Shown here: positions 55,420-63,127 of the stretch, piece by piece | Numbering within the stretch: the first letter of the stretch is position 1 | Layout of the letters: the number at the start of each line of letters is the position of its first letter | Source: Corynebacterium sp. MSK041 | GTDB taxonomy: Bacteria; Actinomycetota; Actinomycetes; Mycobacteriales; Mycobacteriaceae | Length of the DNA stretch: 64,000 nucleotides | Assembly: GCF_030232265.1 (NCBI RefSeq) | Contig: NZ_JASPJK010000005.1 | Span: 1 to 64,000 of the forward strand | Direction of reading: 5' to 3' | The notes under the pieces: generated by a model | The model's input: only the letters and a program-made list of their open reading frames with translations | Told to the model about the DNA's origin: nothing | The model's database searches: none | Translations under genes and position numbers: made by a program

Positions 55420-56718
55420 ATGGCTGATCTCCCACTGCTCACACTCACCGACAAAGACCGCGAAAACTTGGACCGCCTAGCGCAATTCCCTCTCCTGGAT
55501 GCGATCAACGGACGCCGCTCCCGTCGCTTCCCCCTCGGCGGCAAGGTGCCAGCCGGTCCGCTGGCGTATACGAGCAAGCACGACACCCAGCCGTTGAGCG
55601 ATCTGGAACGCGCCATCGTCTTGGCCACCGTTGCGGGTGTGACGGGCTGGCATCACAGCATCACGCACCACCCCGGCTACGCACCGAAGCTGCCGGACTA
55701 CTCCGGTAGCGCCACTGGCCGCACGTTCCCGTCGGCAGCCGGCTTCCACATTGCGGACTTCTTTTTCACCGATGACTCCGGCACCTACGCACTATCCACG
55801 CGCGATGCCACACCGGAGGTGCCCTTCAATGAGAACGAAGGTTTTACGGAGGCCCGTCTCAACTCGGTGCTGCGCAACGTGCGCAAGCTTAGCGACGAGC
55901 GCATCTGGATCCCCCGCGAAGAACCGTACCTGGAGGGACACAACACGTGGATTGCTAACTATCCCGGCTCGCTTCTCATCGCACCGGTCTCTGACCTTGC
56001 GCAGCACACCTTGGCCAACCTGGCCTTCTTCACACGCAACAGGTACGTGATCTACGACGACATCAACGGCCGGGAGATCCCCGGCATCAAGGAGTTCAGC
56101 GACATCGCGCGCGTCAACGAACCATTGCCGCTGTCGTTCTTGGAGCAGTACTCGCAAACAGAGGCCACCGCAGAACTGATGTCCTCCACGTTGCTGGGCC
56201 ACCTTGTGCTCGGCGCGCTCGGCCTGGGTGGGTGGAGCTTCGACGGCATCGACCGCCTCACCTTCCTCGGCGGTTCCGGGCGCGAGGACGTCCCGGGCCT
56301 CGGCTTCGACATCCAAGAAGACGACCGCTGGTCCCTGCCCAACGCCACCGGCAAGAAAGGCATCTTTGAAACCTACGCCCCGCCGTACTACGACACCATG
56401 GCCGACGCCGTCGACGCCTTCTTCGAGCGCAAGTACGGCCCCGGCGGCCCCTTCCACCCGGACACACCGGGCCCTTGGACGGAAAGCCGCGCCATCCGCT
56501 CCCAAGCAGCCAAACCGGATGAGCGCTTCACCGAGCTGATGAAGCTGCAGGCCACCTACATCTATGAGACCTTCGGCAAATTCCCCGGGACAATCCCCAC
56601 CGTCTGGATCATGAACTACCTCCAAGCCCAACACCTGGACACCGACTACTACGACGAGATCTTCGCCCCTGGCGCGTACCTGTCCACCCACGCCGAGCAT
56701 CAGAAGCACTGGCACTAA
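55420..56718 (+). CDS. Uncharacterised nitroreductase-like protein
   Basis: 432 residues, no signal peptide. The N-terminal LLDAINGRRSRRFPLGG and SDLERAIVLATVAGVTGW resemble the flavin-binding start of nitroreductase/SagB-like proteins, and the GRTFPSAAGFHIADFF segment fits too, but the rest is not recognised. The tail HAEHQKHWH is His-rich and may bind metal. AGAAGGG precedes ATG 55420. The gene sits at the edge of the accessory region after birA. Confidence 0.6.
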   Translation: MADLPLLTLTDKDRENLDRLAQFPLLDAINGRRSRRFPLGGKVPAGPLAYTSKHDTQPLSDLERAIVLATVAGVTGWHHSITHHPGYAPKLPDYSGSATGRTFPSAAGFHIADFFFTDDSGTYALSTRDATPEVPFNENEGFTEARLNSVLRNVRKLSDERIWIPREEPYLEGHNTWIANYPGSLLIAPVSDLAQHTLANLAFFTRNRYVIYDDINGREIPGIKEFSDIARVNEPLPLSFLEQYSQTEATAELMSSTLLGHLVLGALGLGGWSFDGIDRLTFLGGSGREDVPGLGFDIQEDDRWSLPNATGKKGIFETYAPPYYDTMADAVDAFFERKYGPGGPFHPDTPGPWTESRAIRSQAAKPDERFTELMKLQATYIYETFGKFPGTIPTVWIMNYLQAQHLDTDYYDEIFAPGAYLSTHAEHQKHWH

Positions 56719-56765
56719 GGCACTACCAAAATGACTGATGTACCCCGGATAAGGCTCCGCCGTAA

Positions 56766-57269
56766 CTAGACTTCTGCGAGCCACTCCGCCATTTGAATGG
56801 CGGAGTTCCGGGCGTGATAGACAACCATGCCTAGCTGGGTGTCTCGAGCAAACAGTGTCATGACCAGGTGCCCCACCGGCTCATGCTCAACTTTTACAAG
56901 AGCCATGCACTCATCATCAGGACGGGCCACTGTCACGATGGCAGGTGGCGCAGACTCATCAGCCTCTGCCTCAAGCAAGTTTGCCTGCGCTTCCGCCACT
57001 CCCAGCATGGAGGCGCTCAGAGCAGTGATTTCGGATGCTACGAGAGAGTCTGGCAGGCCAAGTGAACACACATGCATGCCATCACCGGTACCCAACGCGA
57101 TAGCGTACAAACCTGGAACACTATGGCGCATGCGTGCCATTGACGGCAGGATCGCTGCGGCCAAATCATTAGTGGCAAAATCCTGGCCACGCACCCGTCG
57201 GTGGCGCCCGATTTCTACCTTCCAATCGGGGTCATCCTGGTTAAAGCCGTCCAGCAAATTCACTGACAT
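56766..57269 (-). CDS. Roadblock/LC7-domain protein, GTPase partner
   Basis: 167 residues. A short N-terminal extension, then a Roadblock/LC7 domain (about 50-165; PGLYAIALGTGDGMHVC, LGVAEAQANLL, the LGMVVYHARNSA segment). Such proteins dimerise and act on Ras/MglA-like GTPases. It overlaps the preceding GTPase gene by 10 bases, so the two are translated together. Confidence 0.8.
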   Translation of the reverse strand: MSVNLLDGFNQDDPDWKVEIGRHRRVRGQDFATNDLAAAILPSMARMRHSVPGLYAIALGTGDGMHVCSLGLPDSLVASEITALSASMLGVAEAQANLLEAEADESAPPAIVTVARPDDECMALVKVEHEPVGHLVMTLFARDTQLGMVVYHARNSAIQMAEWLAEV

Positions 57270-57910
57270 TCTTCCACTCGTTTCAGCGCAGCCTCAGCGA
57301 TGTCCGCCACGTCAAACACATTCCGCGGGTCAACCATTTGCACTGGTACATCCCTCTGTCCATGATCCTGCAGCAGCTGCTTGATCCGCGGTATCGGATC
57401 TTCCTGTCCAGGAGCCAGGAAGTTTACTCCGATGACGGTTCGGTGCAGCGCCCGCTTTTCCCCCAATAACCCTACCCATTCTTGTACTTGGTCTTTGAGC
57501 AAGTGCTCATACCCAAACAGCATAAGGACAATTCCTGCTTCTGGGTTAAGCGCCGGAGTCCGCGAAGCATCAAAGCGATCTTGTCCGGCGGTACCGTAAA
57601 GCGCCACGCGTTGACCGTTCAGGCGTTCCCACACGCCCATTTCAATGCCGACGGTGGTGGTTTCCTTGCCTCCCACAATGAAGTCATCCGTGGTGGATGC
57701 CTTCACTTCAGAACTCACCGGCGTGGATGTGGAAAGTGCACGTACTGCGGTTGTTTTCCCAACCCCGACCGGACCAACGAACACGATCTCTGCATGCGAA
57801 TGGGCACCAATGATCGCGTCATCTGGCATGACCAGCGTGGAGTCAACATCTTCTGGCGTGAGCTCCTCTGGCTTGCCGTGTCGCGGAGCATATCTCGCTT
57901 CGAAATTCAT
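57260..57910 (-). CDS. Small Ras/MglA-like GTPase (CvnD type)
   Basis: 216 residues. P-loop GPVGVGKTT (46-53), switch-2 region LYGTAGQDRF (about 104-113; Gly-Thr replaces the Asp of the usual DTAGQ), and a G4-like GVNFLAPG near 161-168. This fits the actinobacterial GTPases of Streptomyces conservons (CvnD). Expected to cycle between GTP/GDP under control of Roadblock proteins, which lie on both sides. No CvnA-type kinase or DUF742 gene is visible. Confidence 0.83.
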   Translation of the reverse strand: MNFEARYAPRHGKPEELTPEDVDSTLVMPDDAIIGAHSHAEIVFVGPVGVGKTTAVRALSTSTPVSSEVKASTTDDFIVGGKETTTVGIEMGVWERLNGQRVALYGTAGQDRFDASRTPALNPEAGIVLMLFGYEHLLKDQVQEWVGLLGEKRALHRTVIGVNFLAPGQEDPIPRIKQLLQDHGQRDVPVQMVDPRNVFDVADIAEAALKRVEECQ

Positions 57911-57943
57911 AACATTACCTCCGGCTTCTGCCAGGAATTTCTA

Positions 57944-57957
57944 CATCATTATTGATG
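57944..57957. promoter_or_regulatory. Dyad in the divergent GTPase/Roadblock promoter
   Basis: CATCA-TTAT-TGATG, 34-47 bp before the GTPase start and about 125 bp before the second Roadblock gene; possible shared operator. Confidence 0.4.
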
Positions 57958-58080
57958 ACATTTCAACAGCTGAGTATTCTCATGGTGTCTTGTGCTACTC
58001 GCTCGCGACTATCTCGACTGGAAAAACTATCCAAGATCGGTGATGATCGTGTACAGCATCAACTTGAAAGGAACCTAAGC

Positions 58081-58455
58081 ATGACTCAGCAGGACTCCCT
58101 GAACGGCTTCCTCGAGGCTCTCTCGACGGATCTGAACGGCTTCATCGGCGCTTCCGTCGTCGACTTGGACACCGGTATGTCCCTGGCCTCCAACTCCAAG
58201 TACCCGGACTTTGACCTCGATGTCGCGGCCGCGTACAACTCCGAGATGGTTAAGTCCAAATTCAAGACTATGGAGGCTCTTGGCATCACCGGTGGCCTTG
58301 AGGATATGTTGCTGACCCTGACGGATCAGCTGCACCTGATCAAGATCCTGGACAACAACATGTTCGTGTACCTCGCAGTGAACTCCTCGCAGTGCAACCT
58401 TGCTCTGATGCGCCGCGCTGTGATCCAGCACACCCGCGAATTCAATCTGGCATGA
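58081..58455 (+). CDS. Second Roadblock/LC7-domain protein
   Basis: 124 residues, single Roadblock domain (GFIGASVVDLDTGMSLA, MVKSKFKTMEALG, KILDNNMFVYLAVN). ATG 58081 has AAGGAACC upstream; the open frame before it lacks this. Divergent from the GTPase/Roadblock pair; probably a scaffold or GAP-like partner of the same GTPase. The sequence after its TGA stays open in the same frame for 27 codons. Confidence 0.82.
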   Translation: MTQQDSLNGFLEALSTDLNGFIGASVVDLDTGMSLASNSKYPDFDLDVAAAYNSEMVKSKFKTMEALGITGGLEDMLLTLTDQLHLIKILDNNMFVYLAVNSSQCNLALMRRAVIQHTREFNLA

Positions 58456-58536
58456 AGAACTGAGGGCGGAGCCTTCCCGTTAAATTACGGAGAATGGGCG
58501 GATCAAGTTCCACCGCAATCACTCGATGAGGAGGCG

Positions 58537-58785
58537 GTGGACGATCCTGCATCGGGCTTCAACCCCTCAGAAGAACATCCCTCTGTCAGCCCCGATGATG
58601 TAGACCCCACGGACATGAGCGACGAAATCGCCGAGGACTACGAGACCTACATCGTCTACGAGGAGGGAGAGCCGGAAAACTACGACGCTCCCTCCGATGC
58701 CTCAACTGAATATCCTCACGAGGAGAACCCCGGATTCTTCACCTCACTTGCGCGCCTCTTTGGGGTTTCCAAAGATAAGCACTAA
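58537..58785 (+). CDS. Small acidic protein downstream of the Roadblock gene
   Basis: 82 residues from GTG 58537, very acidic to residue 65, then a possibly membrane-associating helix PGFFTSLARLFGV. The GTG lies only two or three bases after GGAGG, tight for initiation. The 27 upstream codons in the same frame are open and look coding-like, yet offer no ATG, GTG or TTG. Function unknown; likely partner in the GTPase module. Confidence 0.5.
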   Translation: MDDPASGFNPSEEHPSVSPDDVDPTDMSDEIAEDYETYIVYEEGEPENYDAPSDASTEYPHEENPGFFTSLARLFGVSKDKH

Positions 58786-58864
58786 GCGAGAGCACTAGGA
58801 GCCGGGTTTCTCCTCGTTGCTTGTTTTTAAAGCGTTTTACGCGCCAGTGTGAACACTAAGACGA

Positions 58865-58907
58865 AAACTATCAAAGTATCAAAAGCGAGAAACTATCAAA
58901 GTATCAA
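58865..58907. repeat. Two 18-bp direct repeats over the AAA ATPase promoter
   Basis: AAACTATCAAAGTATCAA at 58865-58882 and 58890-58907 (25 bp apart), each itself holding two TATCAA. They lie just before TACACT (seven bases from the ATG) and cover the -35 area, so autoregulation is suggested. Confidence 0.7.
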
Positions 58908-58925
58908 TTCGCTACACTGTTCCAC

Positions 58926-60059
58926 ATGGATGCGCTCCCCCACACCAGCAACCCCTTCCGCCCGACCTTCGGCGTCAGCCCACTGATTTGGTCCGGCAGG
59001 CAAACCGTCCTCCTCGAATTCGAGAAAGCCATCCTCAGCCAACCTGGCAACCCCGGACGATCCATCATCGTGTCCGGGTCCCGCGGTATTGGGAAGACAG
59101 TCTTGCTTAATGAGGTTGAGGATATCGCTCAACGCAACGGTTGGATTGTTCTTCGGCTATCTGCACGTGAGGGTATGGCGCAGTTGCTTACGGAGTCGCT
59201 GGTTCCGGAGGCCGTCGAAAAGCTAGAGCCCTCGCGCAAGCACCACATTGAGCACATCTCCGTTGCAGGTGTGGGCTCCATCGGCTGGAACAGCGACGAG
59301 ACGCAGGTAGCCCCGCGCCTGAGCAGTCGCCTCCGCGAACTTCTGTCCCTTCTGAAGGACACTGGCGTGCTGATCACGATTGATGAGGTCCAGGATTGTG
59401 ACCCCCAAGACCTCACGACAATAGCTATCTCATTCCAGGATCTTGTGCGTGACAATGAGCACATCACCATAGCGATGGCGGGCTTAACCGTTGGTGTGAA
59501 CAACCTGCTCAATTTGCCGGGCACCACCTTCCTCCGCCGCGCACGCCACTACGAGCTCGGTCCGCTTACGATCGCTGATGCACGCTCCAACCTGGTCGAA
59601 ACCGCCGCTGGATCAGGCAAAGAATTCAGCGAGGAAGCTGCGGACTACGCCGCCAGTTTCACTCAGGGCTACCCGTATCTTGTGCAGCTCATTGGTTTCC
59701 TGTCGTGGGAAAAATCAGACGCAGCGATCACGCTCGACACGGTAGAGGAAGCTCGGCCGGAAGCCATTCGAATCTTGGGCACGAACGTTCATCAGCCTTC
59801 CGTCCGAAGCGTGCCCGCGCGCCAGCGCGAGTTCCTCGACGCCATGGCCAACCTCGAGACAACATCACCCAACGGAGAAATTTCCATCAGCGACATCGCC
59901 TCCTCCCTGGGCAGAAAACTCAATGAGATCTCCGATTCGCGCGCCAAACTGATCAACCGCGACCTCATCGTTTCCGCCGGCCACGGCAAGCTCGAATTCG
60001 CCCAGCCCTACCTCGGCTCGTACTTGCGTAGCGACGATCGCCCCATCCGCGTCAACTAA
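58926..60059 (+). CDS. AAA+ ATPase with C-terminal winged helix
   Basis: 377 residues. Walker A GSRGIGKT (51-58), Walker B TIDEVQD (Asp153, Glu154), and a sensor-like region; the C-terminal 80 residues look like a winged-helix DNA-binding domain. Similar single ATPases are common in actinobacterial accessory regions, some linked to toxin-antitoxin or abortive-infection loci, but no partner is evident. TACACT seven bases before the start fits leaderless expression. Confidence 0.8.
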   Translation: MDALPHTSNPFRPTFGVSPLIWSGRQTVLLEFEKAILSQPGNPGRSIIVSGSRGIGKTVLLNEVEDIAQRNGWIVLRLSAREGMAQLLTESLVPEAVEKLEPSRKHHIEHISVAGVGSIGWNSDETQVAPRLSSRLRELLSLLKDTGVLITIDEVQDCDPQDLTTIAISFQDLVRDNEHITIAMAGLTVGVNNLLNLPGTTFLRRARHYELGPLTIADARSNLVETAAGSGKEFSEEAADYAASFTQGYPYLVQLIGFLSWEKSDAAITLDTVEEARPEAIRILGTNVHQPSVRSVPARQREFLDAMANLETTSPNGEISISDIASSLGRKLNEISDSRAKLINRDLIVSAGHGKLEFAQPYLGSYLRSDDRPIRVN

Positions 60060-60141
60060 CCCCACGCTTCGCCATTTTCCCAAAAGACAGCAGAGACCCG
60101 TCAACGCGTGTATGTTTGCGTAACCAAAGAAAGGTTTCTTA

Positions 60142-61494
60142 ATGTCTTCTAAGTTTTTTACTGTCGTTGCCTCCACCGCCGTTAGCGCGTTGCTCCTGAC
60201 GGGCTGCGGCGGCATAAACATTCTCAACCAGGATAAACAGGACGATTCCGCTGATCAGACCACTGGAACCGAGTCTGCCTATGACACGGGCTTTTACAAT
60301 GCCGAGCCCCATCCGGGCTGGCGCAAGAAAACTTGGGAGTCTCTCAGCCTGGTGACGGAGACTAATCTTGTGGCCGCCTACACACTGTTGCCGTATGAGG
60401 TGGATGAAGCGTTTTCCGGTGGCCGTAATCCATTGCGCAGCGATTCCTTCACGGATTTCCAGGCAGGAATGCCGGATCAGGTGGCGGAGAAGCTCAACCA
60501 TCTGGAGCAGAAGTGGTTGGGTGGCTACACACAAGAAGCAGTGGATTCCGCGGGCAAACGTGGTGCAGAACATAGTGTGCACCGCTTCGAGTCCCCGGAG
60601 GATGCACAAGAAGCAGCTCAGCTCATGCACGATGCGTATCTTGCGGAGGGCGGAACTGACTACCTCGGCGACGCGAACTACCCACTGGAGAATGTAGACA
60701 TCGCCGGCGATCCTAAGGTTCTGGCTGCCAAGGACGAGCAGCAGCAGGCGCAGATAGCCATCACCACCAAGGACGAGTACTTGATGGTGGCTAAAACACA
60801 CAATGACAAACTCGACGAGAACTCTGCAGTCATCCCGCATGGTCCGGATTCGATGGATTGGATGAGCGGGTACGGGCGTGCCTTCGCGGATAAGCAAGCT
60901 GAGCTTCTCAGCGACATCCCGTCCCACAAAACCGCCAAAGGCTACGGCCAGACGGATGATTGGCTTCCGCTGGACCCGGACGACATTTTGCGTTACACCC
61001 TCATGCCACCACGCCAAGGCCAAAGCGTGGGCACCACTGCCCTACCGTTGAACGCCCGACTGACTGCCAGCCGGTTTGTTTCTACGCCGGAAGTGTTGAG
61101 GTTGTACGAATCCTCTGACATCGAAGCCGCTGGCGTCGCGGAAACACTCCTGCTGCGCGCATCTAGCCCCGAGCAGGCTGAGCACATCGAGTCCGAATTC
61201 ACATCCATCGACGCAAACTCTGGGCTCTTTGAAACATTGGAGCCTTACGATGACCCGCAGAACGTCCCCGGCACCAGCTGCTACTCCTCCCCACAAACCA
61301 GTAGCACTTTCTACTTCTGCTACGTGCGACACGAGAACTACCTTGCCTACGCCTCCTTCATGGACCACGCCCCCGTTGAGTCCGACTCCGCATCAGACGA
61401 ACCGGAAGTGGACGGGAAGACGAAGTTGTCCCAAATGGTCGCCGCCCAATACCTCATCCTGCAGGAGGCACCAACCAGTTCTCAGGCATCATGA
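60142..61494 (+). CDS. Lipoprotein, DUF7373-like
   Basis: 450 residues. Signal peptide with lipobox LLTGC (Cys22 region); a long extracytoplasmic domain with the look of the mycobacterial/nocardial DUF7373 lipoprotein family (assignment uncertain). Two C-terminal cysteine pairs may form disulfides. AAAGAAAGG upstream. Its last four bases overlap the DUF488 gene. Confidence 0.65.
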   Translation: MSSKFFTVVASTAVSALLLTGCGGINILNQDKQDDSADQTTGTESAYDTGFYNAEPHPGWRKKTWESLSLVTETNLVAAYTLLPYEVDEAFSGGRNPLRSDSFTDFQAGMPDQVAEKLNHLEQKWLGGYTQEAVDSAGKRGAEHSVHRFESPEDAQEAAQLMHDAYLAEGGTDYLGDANYPLENVDIAGDPKVLAAKDEQQQAQIAITTKDEYLMVAKTHNDKLDENSAVIPHGPDSMDWMSGYGRAFADKQAELLSDIPSHKTAKGYGQTDDWLPLDPDDILRYTLMPPRQGQSVGTTALPLNARLTASRFVSTPEVLRLYESSDIEAAGVAETLLLRASSPEQAEHIESEFTSIDANSGLFETLEPYDDPQNVPGTSCYSSPQTSSTFYFCYVRHENYLAYASFMDHAPVESDSASDEPEVDGKTKLSQMVAAQYLILQEAPTSSQAS

Positions 61495-61925
61495 CAAACA
61501 TGAAGCTCTACACCATCGGCTATTCAAAGAAGAGCGCGGAGGAATTCTTCGACCTGCTGCGTGACAATAACGTGAAGCGTGTCGTGGACATCAGGCGCCA
61601 CAACACAAACCAGCTCGCCGGATTCACCAAACAAGACGACCTCGCGTGGTTCCTCAAAGTCATCGCCGACATCGAGTACCAGCACGTCCTGGAACTCGCG
61701 CCAAGCGAGGACCTCATGCACGCCTACCGGAAAGAGCACCTGCCTTTCGACGAGTTTGCGGACCAACTCCGCACACAATTCGACGAACGCGACATGCCCA
61801 CGAAAGCCACCTTCGACCACGCCGCCCTGCTGTGCTCTGAAGCCGACCCTTCCACGTGCCACCGCCTCATCGCCGCGCAGTACCTCGCCGAAAAGTGGTC
61901 CGGGGTGGAAATCATTCACTTGTAA
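61491..61925 (+). CDS. DUF488 family protein
   Basis: 144 residues. The N-terminal LYTIGYSKKS and VVDIRR and the C-terminal CSEADPSTCHR are hallmarks of DUF488. The last Cys-His segment may bind metal or act in catalysis; the role is unknown. Start overlaps the lipoprotein stop (ATGA); ATG 61500 is the alternative. Confidence 0.85.
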   Translation: MTNMKLYTIGYSKKSAEEFFDLLRDNNVKRVVDIRRHNTNQLAGFTKQDDLAWFLKVIADIEYQHVLELAPSEDLMHAYRKEHLPFDEFADQLRTQFDERDMPTKATFDHAALLCSEADPSTCHRLIAAQYLAEKWSGVEIIHL

Positions 61926-62005
61926 GTCCGCACCCCGCCCACCCCGTTTCCAGCTAGGGTCGATGGCAGTCCCAGTTGTTCTTTTCCGCAAAGAGAGGGC
62001 AAGAA

Positions 62006-62902
62006 ATGCATTCCATCGATTCCCACAAGTGCGTCTTGGCTATGTCCCCGGACCAGGAACCCCGTCTGCATATTGAAAGCGGCGACGAAGTCACAGTCCA
62101 GACCATGGACTGCTTCTCCAACACCATCACGGATGAGTCGCAGTTGTTCAGCTCCGTCGGCTGGGACAAGGTCAACCCGGCCACCGGGCCGATTGCCATC
62201 AACGGCGCTAAGCCAGGCGACACCCTCAAGGTGGAGATCCTCAGCATTGAGATCGGCGACCACGCCACCATGACTACCCATCCGGACTTCGGCGCACTGC
62301 CGGGCACGGTTGAGGAGCGCACCCGCATCATCCCCATCCGCGACGGCAAGGCCCACTTCTCCGAGAACATCGCTATTGAGCTGCGCCCCATGATCGGCGT
62401 CATCGGCACCTCCCCCGCCACCGAATCCGTGCCCACCGGCGAGCCCCGCCAACACGGCGGCAACATGGACACAAAGGAAATCGTCGCCGGCTCCACGCTC
62501 TACCTCCCCGTTGAGGTCGAAGGTGCAAACCTCAGTCTTGGCGACGTCCACGCCGTCATGGGCGACGGCGAAGTCGCCGTCTGCGGCGCCGAAATCGCAG
62601 CGGAAGTACGCATCCGCGTCACCGTCCTCGACGGCCGCCCACTGCCCCTGCCCTTCCTCGACTCCGGCGATGCGGTCTACACAATCTCCTCCGAAATCGA
62701 GCTCACCGACGCCGTCAAGGAATCCACCCGCATGATGCGCGATTGGCTTTCCGACGAATCCCCCCTCGACCCCACCGACACCCTCATGCTCCTGTCGCTT
62801 ACCGGCGACATCCAAATCAGCCAAATCGTCGACCCCCGCATGACCGCCCGCTTCCGCCTGCCCAAGACCATCCTCGAACAGTGCGGGGTGGCGCTGCCGT
62901 AG
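62006..62902 (+). CDS. Acetamidase/formamidase family protein
   Basis: 298 residues. FmdA/AmdA-like beta-rich fold: NPATGPIAINGAKPGDTLKV, the GVIGTSP and RQHGGNMDTKEIVAGSTLYL segments, and HAVMGDGEV, which carries conserved metal-binding residues. Probably hydrolyses short-chain amides to acid and ammonia. ATG 62006 with GAGAGG upstream; the frame is open from 61976. Confidence 0.88.
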   Translation: MHSIDSHKCVLAMSPDQEPRLHIESGDEVTVQTMDCFSNTITDESQLFSSVGWDKVNPATGPIAINGAKPGDTLKVEILSIEIGDHATMTTHPDFGALPGTVEERTRIIPIRDGKAHFSENIAIELRPMIGVIGTSPATESVPTGEPRQHGGNMDTKEIVAGSTLYLPVEVEGANLSLGDVHAVMGDGEVAVCGAEIAAEVRIRVTVLDGRPLPLPFLDSGDAVYTISSEIELTDAVKESTRMMRDWLSDESPLDPTDTLMLLSLTGDIQISQIVDPRMTARFRLPKTILEQCGVALP

Positions 62903-62910
62903 TGAAGTGA

Positions 62911-62934
62911 CAAAGCGTGCGATCACCCGCTTTG
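62911..62934 (+). terminator. Terminator after the amidase
   Basis: Stem CAAAGCG / CGCTTTG, loop of 10, starting nine bases after the stop; no strong T-run. Confidence 0.55.
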
Positions 62935-63127
62935 CTCTGTTGAGGTCACCAGAGATCATGGACTCACAGCCCTGTGGAGGACCGTATGCTTCCGCTTTAA
63001 CGGAACATGAGGCGGGAACACGAGGATGCACTGCTATCCAGGCTTTTAGCCTTGCTTGATGACATAGGTGTCAATATTGGAAACCTCTCCACAGGCCCAA
63101 CCCGGCACACAGCTCCCAGAAATTCTC
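62935..63127. other. Gene-free region left of the AAA_13 ATPase
   Basis: Between convergent genes. GC drops here relative to the rest of the window. The open frame 63007-63276 on the plus strand lacks a ribosome-binding site and overlaps the ATPase. Nothing else supported. Confidence 0.5.
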
